Source of the DNA: Pseudomonas gingeri
Lineage (GTDB): Bacteria; Pseudomonadota; Gammaproteobacteria; Pseudomonadales; Pseudomonadaceae
Length of the DNA: 64,000 nucleotides
Reading direction: 5' to 3'
NCBI RefSeq assembly: GCF_013386115.1
Contig: NZ_JACAOR010000005.1
Span: 288,543 to 352,542 of the forward strand
The notes under the pieces are model-generated. The model saw nothing but the letters and a program-made list of their open reading frames with translations. It made no database searches and was not told the DNA's origin. Below, in pieces: positions 16,359-25,939 of this stretch. The position numbers and the translations under genes are program-made. Positions within the stretch are counted from its first letter, which is position 1; every line of letters starts with the position of its first letter.

Positions 16359-16831
16359 CAGAGATTTCCTTCTTTGATCGCGCTTTGCGCCAGGTCGGCC
16401 AGCAGGCGTTTATAGGTGGAGAGCAACATGCTCCGCACGGGAGCGATGGTGTAGTGGGTCGCTTCGAAGGACTCATTGTAGCCATCCTTGACGATGACCA
16501 GCCCGTCCGGGATTTTCGTCCCTTCCGGCAGGCGGTAGTAGTCCCAGCGCTTGCCCTTGAAGGTCTGGCTCCTGTCGAAAGTGCTGGTTCCCTCCGGCTT
16601 GGTGGGATGAATGATGACCCACTCCTTGTTCTCCACGGTTTCAACCGTGATGTCGGGCCGGCGGAACTGCCTGTTGTCCATCATGTAGCCCTTCTCGACC
16701 GGCGCGAGCAGGGGCAGGGGACTGTCCGAGCGCAGTGCCCGCCACAGGTTGGTGGGGATCTCGCCAAAAAAGAATCGATCAACCTGGTCTTTCGGGACCA
16801 GGATTGTCCTGTCCAGCTTTGATTCACTCAT
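16358..16831 (-). CDS. Tse2-like toxin (T6SS effector family, ADP-ribosyltransferase-like)
   Basis: 157 residues from the ATG at 16829-16831, which has GGGAAG upstream; P. aeruginosa Tse2 is about 158. The C-terminal half follows Tse2 closely: GTSTFDRS at 81-88, PEGTKIPDGLVIVKDGYN at 102-119 and ATHYTI at 124-129. Tse2 needs its Thr-Ser pair and the late His for toxicity (from memory), and the matching positions here are T82, S83 and H126. Tse2 acts in the cytoplasm and is exported through the H1-T6SS bound to Hcp. No T6SS structural gene lies in this window, so delivery would depend on loci elsewhere; a toxin-antitoxin role is the alternative. Confidence 0.78.
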   Translation of the reverse strand: MSESKLDRTILVPKDQVDRFFFGEIPTNLWRALRSDSPLPLLAPVEKGYMMDNRQFRRPDITVETVENKEWVIIHPTKPEGTSTFDRSQTFKGKRWDYYRLPEGTKIPDGLVIVKDGYNESFEATHYTIAPVRSMLLSTYKRLLADLAQSAIKEGNL

Positions 16832-17004
16832 TGTTGCTTCCCTGCCGGTGGCGTTTGCTGATTCGCGGGTGCGTCGCCCCTCCATTCGACGTCGGGCGAT
16901 GTATCGAAGGGCCGGAAAACAGGTATAGCCAAGATCCGGTTTTTTGCTTTATCGATGTCCGAAAATGGCGAGATCGATCACATTGCCGGTGCTAACCTGC
17001 GCCC

Positions 17005-18501
17005 ATGAACATGACAAGCGCTGTGCCGTTTCCCGCTGCCGATATCTGCGAAAAGGCTCGCCTGAGCCGTGATGCGCGGTTCGACGGGGTGTTTTTCACC
17101 GCCGTACTCAGTACTCGGATCTACTGTCGGCCGGTCTGTCCGGCGCGGCCACCCAAGGTCGAGAATGTGCAGTACTACCCCAGTGCCGCCGCCGCCGAGG
17201 CGCTGGGTTTCCGGCCCTGCCTGCGCTGTCGGCCGGAGCTCGCGCCGGGCAATAGCGTCTGGCTGCACGGCGAGCATCTGGTGGCGCGGGCCCTCAAGCT
17301 GATTCATGAAGGGTTTCTCGCCGAGCATTCTCTCGACGAACTGGCGGCACGGCTGGATGTCGGTGGGCGGCAATTGCGGCGCCTGTTTGTCCAGCACCTC
17401 GGCGCGCCGCCCATTGCGGTGCATTCGACCCAGCGCCTGCTGTTCGCCAGGCAACTGCTGAACGAAACCGCGCTACCGATCACCGAGGTGGCGTTGGCAT
17501 CGGGATTCCAGAGCCTGCGCCGGTTCAATGCGGCCTTTGCCGAAGCCAACCATGTCGCGCCTCGGGAACTGCGCCGCAAGCCCGGGGCCGACGCCGGCAG
17601 CGCGCTCGTCCTGCGCCTTGGTTATCGGCCACCCTACGATTTCAAGGCGCTGCTGGCGTTTCTCGCCAGCCGTGCCTTGCCGGGGATCGAGGTGGTCGAG
17701 GCGGACAGCTATCGGCGGGTCTTCGGCGATGCCGGTTCGCCCAGTTGGCTGCGGGTCAGTCCGTGGTCCGGCGATGCTCATGCGCTTAAGCTGGAGCTCT
17801 TCAACGTCGCCCCTGCGCAGATGTTGCCGGTGGTGACGCGGATTCGCCGGATGTTCGACCTGGATGCCGACCCACAGGCCATCGCCGCCACGCTGGGCGC
17901 CAGCCCGGTGCTGGCACCCTGGGTCGAGCGTTATCCCGGCCAGCGCTTGCCGGGCGGTTGGGACGGTTTCGAGATATCGGTACGGGCGGTATTGGGTCAA
18001 CAGGTCAGCGTCGCCGCGGCACGCACCCTTGCCGCGCGTCTGTTGACCCGCTTCGGCTGCGTGCTTGAAGTACCGCCGGCACCTGGCCTGGACCGGCTGT
18101 TTCCCACGCCCGAACAATTGCTCGACGCCGACCTGGTCTCGATCGGTGTGATCCGCACCCGCGCAGCCACTCTCCAGGGGATTGCCCGGGCCTTGCTCGA
18201 CGGACGGGTGGACTTTCGCGCGGAGCAGCGCCTGGGCGACTTCGTCAGAAGCTGGACCGTGCTGCCGGGTATCGGCGAATGGACGGCCCATTACATCGCC
18301 ATGCGCGTGCTCAATCATCCGGATGCGTTCCCCGCCGCGGACCTGATCCTGCGTCGGGAAGTCGTCGAGGACGGTCCACCCTTGACCACCAGGGCCCTTG
18401 AAGGGCTGGCCGAGGCATGGCGGCCCTGGCGCGCCTACGCGGTGATGTACCTGTGGCGCGGGGCGGTGGAGTCCGAATTGATACGCCGGAGCCGGAAATG
18501 A
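17005..18501 (+). CDS. AdaA-AlkA fusion: Ada zinc/AraC regulator joined to DNA-3-methyladenine glycosylase II
   Basis: 498 residues. Domain order: Ada zinc domain with C41, C45, C72 and C75 (RIYCRPVCPARPP; RPCLRCRPE); AraC-type HTH at about 90-185 (LDELAARLDVGGRQLRRLF); AlkA N-terminal domain from about 200; HhH-GPD glycosylase with LPGIGEWTAHYIAMRVL and the probable catalytic D446 in AADLIL. The protein likely senses methyl-phosphotriester damage through a cysteine, activates alkylation-repair genes and excises alkylated purines. No O6-methylguanine methyltransferase domain is present. A second ATG two codons in is an alternative start. It diverges from the tse2-like gene across 173 bp that probably holds its promoter. 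Confidence 0.88.
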   Translation: MNMTSAVPFPAADICEKARLSRDARFDGVFFTAVLSTRIYCRPVCPARPPKVENVQYYPSAAAAEALGFRPCLRCRPELAPGNSVWLHGEHLVARALKLIHEGFLAEHSLDELAARLDVGGRQLRRLFVQHLGAPPIAVHSTQRLLFARQLLNETALPITEVALASGFQSLRRFNAAFAEANHVAPRELRRKPGADAGSALVLRLGYRPPYDFKALLAFLASRALPGIEVVEADSYRRVFGDAGSPSWLRVSPWSGDAHALKLELFNVAPAQMLPVVTRIRRMFDLDADPQAIAATLGASPVLAPWVERYPGQRLPGGWDGFEISVRAVLGQQVSVAAARTLAARLLTRFGCVLEVPPAPGLDRLFPTPEQLLDADLVSIGVIRTRAATLQGIARALLDGRVDFRAEQRLGDFVRSWTVLPGIGEWTAHYIAMRVLNHPDAFPAADLILRREVVEDGPPLTTRALEGLAEAWRPWRAYAVMYLWRGAVESELIRRSRK

Positions 18502-18529
18502 ACGCAAGCCTGGTCTATCAGGACGCGGC

Positions 18530-19378
18530 TCAGAGACTCAGGCGCATCGACAGGTCCACGGCCTTCACATCCTTGGTCATCGCGCCAATCGAGATGTAGT
18601 CGACGCCGGTCCCGGCAATCGGCCGCAGGGTGCTTTCATTGATGCCGCCACTGGCTTCGAGCTTGGCCTTGCCGGCGTTCAGGCGCACGGCTTCACGCAT
18701 ATCGTCCAGACTCAGCTCGTCGAGCATGATGATATCGGCGCCCGCCGCCAGTGCTTCCTTCAGTTCTTCCAGGCTTTCCACTTCGATTTCCACCGGCTTG
18801 CCCGGTGCGATCTTGTGCGCGGCGCTGATGGCCTGGGCGATTCCGCCGCAGGCGGCGATATGGTTTTCCTTGATCAGGAAGGCGTCGTACAGGCCGATGC
18901 GGTGGTTATGGCAGCCGCCGCAGGTCACCGCGTACTTCTGCGCCAGGCGCAGGCCCGGCAGGGTCTTGCGGGTATCGAGCAGCTTCACCGCGGTGTCGGC
19001 CACCTGGTCGGCGTAATAGCGTGCGTGGGTGGCAACGCCGGAGAGCATCTGCAGGAAGTTCAGCGCGCAACGTTCGCCGCTGAGCAACGAGCGCGCCGGA
19101 CCCTCAAGGTGGAATAGCGCCTGGTTTGGTCGCACCCGTTCACCGTCGCGCACCTGCCAATGCACCGCAACCCGTGGATCGAGCTGGCGAAATACGGCGT
19201 CGACCCAGGCCGTTCCGGCAATCGTCGCCTCGTCACGGGTGATGATGGTGGCCTTGGCCAGCCGTTCGGCGGGGATCAGTTGCGCGGTGATGTCGCCGCT
19301 GCCGATGTCTTCGAGCAACGCGCGGCGCACGTTGGCTTCGATTTCGGCGGTCAGGTCGGCGAGACGTAGATTCGGCAT
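18530..19378 (-). CDS. nadC: Nicotinate-nucleotide diphosphorylase (carboxylating)
   Basis: 282 residues from the ATG at 19376-19378 (MPNLRLADL); a longer frame exists but adds residues not typical of the family. NadC (quinolinate phosphoribosyltransferase) turns quinolinate and PRPP into nicotinate mononucleotide, CO2 and pyrophosphate in NAD synthesis. Landmarks: [54 protein letters not shown] and the C-terminal ISIGAMTKD phosphate-binding segment. It sits just past the tRNA/pilin region, the same neighbour as in P. aeruginosa. Confidence 0.95.
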   Translation of the reverse strand: MPNLRLADLTAEIEANVRRALLEDIGSGDITAQLIPAERLAKATIITRDEATIAGTAWVDAVFRQLDPRVAVHWQVRDGERVRPNQALFHLEGPARSLLSGERCALNFLQMLSGVATHARYYADQVADTAVKLLDTRKTLPGLRLAQKYAVTCGGCHNHRIGLYDAFLIKENHIAACGGIAQAISAAHKIAPGKPVEIEVESLEELKEALAAGADIIMLDELSLDDMREAVRLNAGKAKLEASGGINESTLRPIAGTGVDYISIGAMTKDVKAVDLSMRLSL

Positions 19379-19553
19379 AACGGGCTCCACAAACAAAGTC
19401 CCTCGATTATAGGGCCTTGGCGCCGGCTAACCCAAGGCGCGGCTGCCCGCGCGTTGCCCCGCGAACCTGCATTTGGTCGCCTCGGCTGAGCGTTTTTGCG
19501 TCTTTGACGGTCTATCTGACGACAAGGGCGAAAAGGAATTGCAGAGTTCGCTA

Positions 19554-19614
19554 GCAAAAGTGACATCTTTTGCAAGATAATATGCCTTGTAATTGACGTC
19601 ATAGCTTTGACGTC
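19554..19614. promoter_or_regulatory. Inverted and direct repeats in the nadC / DUF1631 intergenic region
   Basis: The 374-bp gap (19379-19752) carries GCAAAAG-N6-CTTTTGC at 19554-19573, a TAATAT just after it, and two direct copies of TTGACGTC at 19593 and 19607 (14-base period). These may be operator or promoter elements for the gene at 19753. Nothing else in the gap looks like a gene. Confidence 0.35.
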
Positions 19615-19752
19615 TCTGTGATTCCCAGATTATCGATACCCCCGACGGGTGCCCGGGCGCTCGCCGTGAAGGGGTTGTGAGCGACGTGCCCATGACCCGC
19701 GCAGACCGATTGTTCACACAGAACCGAAGAACCGCAGCAGCAGGAGGCTTGG

Positions 19753-21975
19753 ATGCACAATGACGGGAAGGTAGTGCCTTTGCACAAGGCCACCGATGAA
19801 CGAGCGACGCCGTCGCCGCTCGCCCGTTTGCCCGTGGTTCTGCTGCAGGTTCGCGACAAGGCCGCGCAGCAGCTCAAGCAGGGCCTGCAAGTGCTGTTCG
19901 ACAATGCCGATGACACCCTGTTCGAAATGGCCGACAAGGCCTTGAACAATGTCGACCAGAACACTTTCTTCGAAGCCATGCGCGACCTGCGCCTCAAGCG
20001 CAAAAGCATCGAGCGCGGCTTTCTCGAACGGTTTTTCGAGGCCTTTGTCGGCCTCTGTCAGTACGATATCAACGAGGTGACGCTGCCTGCGCCGATGTCC
20101 TACGACAAGCTGGCGCTGGTTCCGAATGACGAACTGGAAAAGACCGTCGCCCTGGATGCGATGGTCGCCAAGGTCCTGAGCCGTGACGGTTTTGCCCTCG
20201 GCCAATTGACCACCCGCCTGAATGCCTTGATCACCCGGCGCCTCGAGGATCAGGACAATCCCATGGGCCCGGCGATGCTCTGCGAGTATTTCCTCGAGGC
20301 CGGGCGCGACCTGGGGGTGGAGATCAAGGTCAAGCTGATCATCCTCAAGCTGTTCGAGAAATATGTCCTCAGCGACGCGGACCAGTTGTACGCCGAAGCT
20401 AACCAGTTGCTGATCGCCACTGGCGTGTTGCCGGAACTCAAGGCCGTCCCGTCCCGTCGCGCCTCCGATCGTCCGACCGCCGCCGCGCGGGCCAGCCAGG
20501 ATGAGACAGGAGCGGCCAAGGCGGGCTCTTCATCCCTCGATGCCAGCGTCCAGGAAGTGTTCTCGGCCTTGCAGGAACTGTTGCTGCATGTGCGTGGCAG
20601 CGTGGCGCCCAGGCTGGATGCGGGCTCCGAGATCCAGCCGATTTCCACCCGCGATCTGTTGCGGCTGCTCTCGCATTTGCAGCAATACGTCCCGACGCAG
20701 ACCGCTCCGGACGATTTCGACCTGCGCAATCAGCTGGAACAGCTGCTGACCCGGGTCAGCGTCAAGAGCGGCAAGTCGCGCGTGGTCGGGGTCATGGACG
20801 AAGACGTGATCAACCTGATCGCCATGCTCTTCGAATTCATTCTCGACGACCGCAACCTGCCGGACTCCCTGAAGGCATTGATCGGACGCTTGCAGATTCC
20901 GATGTTGAAAGTGGCGGTGCTGGACAAGAGCTTTTTCAGCCGGGGCAGTCATCCGGCCCGGCGCCTGCTCAACGAAATCGCCTCCGCGGCCATGGGCTGG
21001 GGCGCGCGCGACGACTATCAGCGCGATGCCTTGTACGTGCGCATCGAACAGATCGTGCAGCGCCTGCTGAATGACTTCGTCGACGACCCGGCGATCTTCT
21101 CCGAGTTGCTGGTGGATTTCCTCGCCTTCACCAGTGACGAACGTCGCCGCAGCGAGTTGCTCGAGCAGCGTACCCGTGACGCCGAAGAAGGCCGGGCCAA
21201 GGCCGAGCAGGCGCGCCAGCGGGTCCAGGAAGTATTGAACGAGCGGCTGCTGGGCAAGACCTTGCCCGAAGTCGTGGTGCGCTTGCTGCAGGAGGCCTGG
21301 AGCAAGGTGCTGCTGCTCACCTGTCTCAAGCACGGCGAGGCGTCCGCCGAATGGCAGGCTGGCCTGCAAACCATGGACGACCTGATCTGGAGCGTGGAGC
21401 CCAGCGGCCAGGCCGATGCCCGCCTGCGCCTGCTGGAACTGGTGCCCGGCCTGCTCAAGGCGTTGCGCGACGGCCTCACCAGCGCCGCCTTCGACCCGTT
21501 TGCCACCAGCGAATTCTTCAGCCAGTTGGAAAGCCTGCATGTCCAGGTTTTCCAGCGCCTGGCGAAACAACAGGCCGAGCCGGCTACCGTCGATGAGGCG
21601 CAACCGGCGATGGTCGCGGTGCTGGAGGAAATCGTCCTCGGTTCACCGGACGACGCGCCCGCCGAGGAGCGTCTGGTGGAGCTGCCCGAAAATGACGCCG
21701 GGCTGCTGTGGGTCCGGCAGTTGCGGATCGGCAGTTGGGTCGAGATCCGCGAGGACGATGAAAACAGCCTGCGTTGCAAACTGACGGCGATCATCGAGTC
21801 CACCGGCAAGTACATCTTCGTCAACCGGACCGGCATGAAAGTGCTGGAACGCACGGTCCAGGGCCTGGCCGTCGAGTTTCGTCGCGGAGCGGTGCGGTTG
21901 CTGGACGACGCGCTGCTGTTCGACCGTGCCCTGGAGTCGGTCATCGGCAATCTGCGGCGGTTGAAGGCGCGCTGA
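19753..21975 (+). CDS. DUF1631 family protein
   Basis: 740 residues, cytoplasmic, largely helical. The N-terminal part LFDNADDTLFEMADKALNN and FFEAMRDLRLKRKSIERGF is characteristic of DUF1631 proteins of Pseudomonas and relatives (PA4523 neighbourhood). Residues 235-260 form a low-complexity Ala/Ser/Arg linker. The last 100 residues (LRIGSWVEIREDDENSLRCK; IFVNRTGMKVLERT) look like a small beta domain with some PilZ-like character, but I see no clear RxxxR c-di-GMP motif. A strong GGAGG lies upstream of the ATG. Function unknown; an old 'thymidine phosphorylase' label for this family has no visible support here. Confidence 0.85.
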   Translation: MHNDGKVVPLHKATDERATPSPLARLPVVLLQVRDKAAQQLKQGLQVLFDNADDTLFEMADKALNNVDQNTFFEAMRDLRLKRKSIERGFLERFFEAFVGLCQYDINEVTLPAPMSYDKLALVPNDELEKTVALDAMVAKVLSRDGFALGQLTTRLNALITRRLEDQDNPMGPAMLCEYFLEAGRDLGVEIKVKLIILKLFEKYVLSDADQLYAEANQLLIATGVLPELKAVPSRRASDRPTAAARASQDETGAAKAGSSSLDASVQEVFSALQELLLHVRGSVAPRLDAGSEIQPISTRDLLRLLSHLQQYVPTQTAPDDFDLRNQLEQLLTRVSVKSGKSRVVGVMDEDVINLIAMLFEFILDDRNLPDSLKALIGRLQIPMLKVAVLDKSFFSRGSHPARRLLNEIASAAMGWGARDDYQRDALYVRIEQIVQRLLNDFVDDPAIFSELLVDFLAFTSDERRRSELLEQRTRDAEEGRAKAEQARQRVQEVLNERLLGKTLPEVVVRLLQEAWSKVLLLTCLKHGEASAEWQAGLQTMDDLIWSVEPSGQADARLRLLELVPGLLKALRDGLTSAAFDPFATSEFFSQLESLHVQVFQRLAKQQAEPATVDEAQPAMVAVLEEIVLGSPDDAPAEERLVELPENDAGLLWVRQLRIGSWVEIREDDENSLRCKLTAIIESTGKYIFVNRTGMKVLERTVQGLAVEFRRGAVRLLDDALLFDRALESVIGNLRRLKAR

Positions 21976-22059
21976 GTTTTTTTGCGCAGAGAGTGCTGCC
22001 CATGTCGGCCTCTATCGCGGCATACTGGGCCTGTCGCTTTTATCCTCGAAGGAACCTGT

Positions 22060-22623
22060 ATGCAGCTGGATCCCGCCACGGGTTGGTGCCAGGACGTGGA
22101 TCAATGCCCGTCGCCCAACTTCAACGAGCGCCCCGAAGGGGAAGTTTCCCTGCTGGTGATCCACAACATCAGTCTGCCGCCCGGGCAATTCGCCACCGGG
22201 AAAGTCCAGGAATTTTTCCAGAATCGCCTGGATGTCACGGAACATCCCTACTTTGACGGCATTGCCCACCTACGGGTGTCTGCGCACTTTCTGATTGAAC
22301 GTGACGGCAAGGTCACGCAGTTTGTCTCCTGTCTGGAACGGGCATGGCATGCCGGTGTGTCGAGTTTCGAAGGGCGCGAGACCTGTAACGATTTCTCCCT
22401 GGGCATCGAGCTGGAAGGCACCGATGATCTGCCTTTCACCGAAGCGCAGTATGCGTCGTTGATTGCCCTGACCCGGCAACTGCTGGACGCTTATCCGGCA
22501 ATCACCCCGCAACGGATTTGCGGCCACAGCGATATTGCCCCGGGGCGCAAGACCGATCCGGGAGCGGGCTTTGACTGGGAGCGCTTTCGCGTCGCCCTGC
22601 AGGAAAAAGGAGAGTCACAATGA
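22060..22623 (+). CDS. ampD: 1,6-anhydro-N-acetylmuramyl-L-alanine amidase
   Basis: 187 residues from the ATG at 22060, with GAAGGA upstream; a longer in-frame start is not supported. AmpD cleaves anhydromuropeptides in the cytoplasm during wall recycling, and its loss derepresses AmpC beta-lactamase. Zinc ligands H35 (LLVIHNISLP), H156 and D166 (ICGHSDIAPGRKTDPG) and the catalytic E118 region (LGIELEG) match known AmpD. It overlaps ampE by four bases. Confidence 0.95.
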   Translation: MQLDPATGWCQDVDQCPSPNFNERPEGEVSLLVIHNISLPPGQFATGKVQEFFQNRLDVTEHPYFDGIAHLRVSAHFLIERDGKVTQFVSCLERAWHAGVSSFEGRETCNDFSLGIELEGTDDLPFTEAQYASLIALTRQLLDAYPAITPQRICGHSDIAPGRKTDPGAGFDWERFRVALQEKGESQ

Positions 22624-23459
22624 GTTTTCTGGTGCTGCTGCTGGCGGTATGGATCGAGAAGTTCTCGGCCCTGCGCCAGCGTGTCCAGCGTGATGGCGCC
22701 TGGTTGGGCGAACTGGCCAGGCTCGAGTCCAGCCCTCGTTGGGCGAAGCAGCCGTGGCTGGTACTGGTGCTGCTGGTGTTGCTGCCGGTTGCCTTGCTCG
22801 GCCTGCTGCTGATGGTGCTGCAGCCGGTGGCCTATGGTCTGCTGGCGCTGCCGGTGCATCTGTTGGTGGTGATCTACAGCCTGGGACGCGGCGATCTGTT
22901 GGCGGCCCTGGGACCTTTCCGCGATGCCTGGCGGCGTGGTGACGTGCAGGCCGGGGTGCATGTTGCCCGGCGTGACATGAACGTGAAGTGCGCCGAGAAC
23001 GGTGAGGAACTGCTGGAAAAGGTCCAGGGCTACTTGCTGTGGCAGGCCTACCAGAGTTTCTTCGCGGTGATCTTCTGGTATTTCCTGCTGGGCCCGGTGG
23101 CCGCCTTGAGCTATCGCCTGCTGGCCCTGGCCGCGGAGCACAGCCGCAATCCGGCCCTGGCCGAGCGCGCCACCTTGCTGCGCCATGCCTTCGACTGGCT
23201 GCCGGTACGCCTGCTGGCGGCGAGCCTGGCGCTGGTCGGCAATTTCGTCGCGGTCAGCCGGGTGATGCTGCACGAGCTGCTCAACTGGGACATTACCGCT
23301 GAGCAACTGGTGGAGAAAGTCGGGCGGGTGGCGGGAGAAGTGCCGGCCGCCGTCGTCGGTGCCGATGGCGTCACCAGCCTGGACAGCCTCTGGGAACTGC
23401 TGCTGCGGGCGGCGGTGCTCTGGTATGCCGGTTTTGCCCTGTGGACCGTGCTGATCTGA
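22620..23459 (+). CDS. ampE: Inner-membrane regulatory protein AmpE
   Basis: 279 residues, four membrane segments. It starts MSFLVLLLAVWIEKFSALRQ and retains the family blocks WQAYQSFFAVIFWYFLLGP and RATLLRHAFDWLPVRLLA. It is encoded after ampD with an ATGA overlap, as in enterobacteria and P. aeruginosa. AmpE is proposed to be a sensor or helper for beta-lactamase induction, but its activity is not established. The fold relates it to CobD/CbiB-type membrane proteins. Confidence 0.93.
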   Translation: MSFLVLLLAVWIEKFSALRQRVQRDGAWLGELARLESSPRWAKQPWLVLVLLVLLPVALLGLLLMVLQPVAYGLLALPVHLLVVIYSLGRGDLLAALGPFRDAWRRGDVQAGVHVARRDMNVKCAENGEELLEKVQGYLLWQAYQSFFAVIFWYFLLGPVAALSYRLLALAAEHSRNPALAERATLLRHAFDWLPVRLLAASLALVGNFVAVSRVMLHELLNWDITAEQLVEKVGRVAGEVPAAVVGADGVTSLDSLWELLLRAAVLWYAGFALWTVLI

Positions 23460-23515
23460 TGCCTTGAGGGACACTAGCAGGGGCACGGCCGGCGCTCGAT
23501 TGCCGACGCAATCAC

Positions 23516-23601
23516 TGTAGGCGCCGGCTTGCCGGCGATGAGGCCGGTGAGCCCAGTGGTGCCTGTCGGGACACCATCGCCGGCAAGCCGGCTCCCACAG
23601 G
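23516..23601. repeat. Inverted pair of REP elements
   Basis: Two Pseudomonas-type REP units face each other: GGCGCCGGCTTGCCGGCGATG at 23520-23540 and CATCGCCGGCAAGCCGGCTCCCACAGG at 23575-23601 form a BIME-like pair. It lies between ampE and the chemoreceptor and may protect ampDE mRNA ends. Nothing gene-like is seen in the remaining gap. Confidence 0.85.
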
Positions 23602-23735
23602 TTTGCGGGCGATCGGTTAACCTTAAGTTACAAAACTCCTTTCCGAATTACGTTATACAAGCAGTAGCTGCGGATGCTGGCTTTATGCCTCGTCGTGCCT
23701 GCCACAATAAAAATAATAGGAAAGGGAGCGTTCTA

Positions 23736-25766
23736 GTGAAGAGCTTGCTATATCCCGCCGTCGCCCTGATGAATCGCCTGAGCTTCGGGATGAAGTTCAG
23801 TCTGATCAGCGTGCTGTTCTTCGTGCCGATGCTGGTGACCAACTTCTACCTGGTGCGTGACTCCTACCGTGAGTTCTCCGCGACCCAGGTCGAGCTGCAG
23901 AGCCTGGATCTGCTCGGCAGCAGCCTGACCCTGCGACGTGACCTGGAGACCCTGAACAATCAGGTGCAGATCAACGCGGTGCTGGGACAATCCGGCAAGG
24001 CCGGTGACCTGGAAAGCCGGATCAACCAGTTGGAGCAGAGCGTCCTGGACCGGCTCCAGGGCCTGACCGCGGTGACCGGCGACCCTGAGCAGATGGCGGT
24101 ATTCACCGCCAAGCGCGACGAAATGGTCAGTGCATTCAAGGCCCAGCAAGTCGAAAGCTCCCTGCAGAGCAAAAGCGCGCTGATCGAGAAGCTGCTGGGC
24201 AAGGCACAGATTTTCAGCAAGATCATCGCCAGCCAGTCCGGGCTCAGTCGCGACGGCCAGAGCGATCTGCGCCAGTTGAGCGAGCTGATCACCAGCGTCA
24301 CACCGCAAGTCACCCAGACCCTCGGCGAAGGCCGCTCCATGGGCGCTTATTCCCTTGGCCAGGGGTTTCTCAATTCATCGTCCAGCACCCGCTTTGACGA
24401 GTTGTTGCAGCAGATCGAGAAGCTGCAGGCCGAATATGCCCTCAAGTTGCAGGACGCCCTGGGCAGCAGTCGCAACGCCCATCAGGCGCTGGATTCGTTG
24501 ACCGCGGCCAGCCAGGCCTCGCTGAAAAAGGCCAGCGAGGTGTTCGAGGAGCAGGTGGTGATGGCCGAGACCCTAGAAGCGCCCTGGCCGGCCTTCTACG
24601 ATCAGGTCAGTGGCTTGATGGCCCAGACCTACAAGCTCAATGACGCGACCCTGGGGTATATCGATCAGGAGCTGCAACAGCGCCTGGCGCAGAATCGCCT
24701 GCATATGCTGTTGCTGGTGGTGGCGCTGGCGGTGGTGTTTCTCTCTATCGTCTACCTGTATGGCGGTTTCTACGCGTCGACCCGCACCACCTTGCGTCGC
24801 CTGGGCGAAATGATGAACAAGGTCGCCGCCGGGGACATGACTGTCAGTTTCATTGCCCACAGCCGCGATGAACTGGGTGAACTGGGCGCGGTGTTCAATG
24901 GCACGGTGGCCAAGATCCATGACCTGATCGAGCGGGTCGGGCAAACCGTCGGCGAAGTCGAGCGTCAGGCCGGGCAGGTGGAATCGGTATCGGCCCGGAG
25001 CAACCAGGCGGTGGCCGGCCAGCGCAGCCAGATCGAGCAGGTGGCGACGGCGATGAACCAGATGTCGGCCACCGCCCAGGAAGTAGCGCGCAGCGCGGCG
25101 GCGGCGGTCAGCAGTGCCCATAGCGTCAATGATGAAACCCTCAGCGGCCGGGCCCTGGTCGAGTCGCAGCAGGGCAGCATTGCCCAGTTGGCCGGGGAGA
25201 TCGACCAGTCGGTACAGGTAATCAACCAGTTGGCCATCGACAGCCAGTCCATCAGCCGGGTCCTGGATGTGATCAAGAGCATCGCCGAACAGACCAACCT
25301 GCTGGCGTTGAACGCCGCCATCGAAGCGGCGCGTGCCGGGGAGCAGGGGCGCGGCTTCGCGGTGGTGGCCGATGAGGTCCGCACCCTGGCCAAGCGCACC
25401 CAGCAATCGACCGAAGAGATCGAGCAGATGATCGGCAAGCTGCACGGCGGTGTCGGGGCGGCGGTCAAGGCCATGGGCGTCAGTCATCAGATGGCCGACG
25501 GTACCGTGAGCCAGTCGGAAAAGGTCCAGCAGGCCCTGGAAAACATCCTCGGCGCGGTCGGCATGATCGTCGACCAGAACCAGCAGATCGCGGCGGCCGT
25601 CGAACAGCAGACCGCGGTCGCCCATGATATCGACCAGAATATCGTCGAGATCAACCGGGCCGGAGAGCGCACGGCCGATGGCGCGCACCAGACCGAGAAT
25701 GCCAGCCGGCAACTGTCGGCGCAGGTGGTTGAACTCAAGCAGTTGATCGGTGCGTTCCGGGTGTGA
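23736..25766 (+). CDS. Methyl-accepting chemotaxis protein
   Basis: 676 residues from GTG at 23736, chosen because AAAGGGAG lies upstream and the first membrane segment then falls near residues 17-37; the longer frame runs through REP sequence. A periplasmic four-helix-type sensor of about 280 residues is followed by TM2 ([19 protein letters not shown]), a HAMP domain, and the cytoplasmic signalling hairpin with the nearly invariant tip [19 protein letters not shown]. No CheR-docking pentapeptide ends the protein. It corresponds in position to PA4520. Ligand unknown. Confidence 0.93.
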   Translation: MKSLLYPAVALMNRLSFGMKFSLISVLFFVPMLVTNFYLVRDSYREFSATQVELQSLDLLGSSLTLRRDLETLNNQVQINAVLGQSGKAGDLESRINQLEQSVLDRLQGLTAVTGDPEQMAVFTAKRDEMVSAFKAQQVESSLQSKSALIEKLLGKAQIFSKIIASQSGLSRDGQSDLRQLSELITSVTPQVTQTLGEGRSMGAYSLGQGFLNSSSSTRFDELLQQIEKLQAEYALKLQDALGSSRNAHQALDSLTAASQASLKKASEVFEEQVVMAETLEAPWPAFYDQVSGLMAQTYKLNDATLGYIDQELQQRLAQNRLHMLLLVVALAVVFLSIVYLYGGFYASTRTTLRRLGEMMNKVAAGDMTVSFIAHSRDELGELGAVFNGTVAKIHDLIERVGQTVGEVERQAGQVESVSARSNQAVAGQRSQIEQVATAMNQMSATAQEVARSAAAAVSSAHSVNDETLSGRALVESQQGSIAQLAGEIDQSVQVINQLAIDSQSISRVLDVIKSIAEQTNLLALNAAIEAARAGEQGRGFAVVADEVRTLAKRTQQSTEEIEQMIGKLHGGVGAAVKAMGVSHQMADGTVSQSEKVQQALENILGAVGMIVDQNQQIAAAVEQQTAVAHDIDQNIVEINRAGERTADGAHQTENASRQLSAQVVELKQLIGAFRV

Positions 25767-25939
25767 CGCGGGTCTTGGGCCTTGGAATAGTCTGTAGTAC
25801 TTAAAATCTTGGCGTGTAGGCCAGATCCTGTTTTCTTTGCGGGCCGATCTTTCGGCTTACGGTGGGTGAAAACCCATCTATACCGGACTCATCGGTGAGC
25901 CGTTATCGCTCGGGAGGAACAGGTTTGAAGGATACGCTC

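Noticed and set aside
16137..16831. T6SS structural cluster around the Tse2-like gene
   Set aside because: No hcp, vgrG, tss or PAAR gene lies within the window.
19427..19717. 96-codon minus-strand frame in the nadC-DUF1631 gap
   Set aside because: No ribosome site, Ser/Arg-rich product, and it runs over promoter-like repeats.
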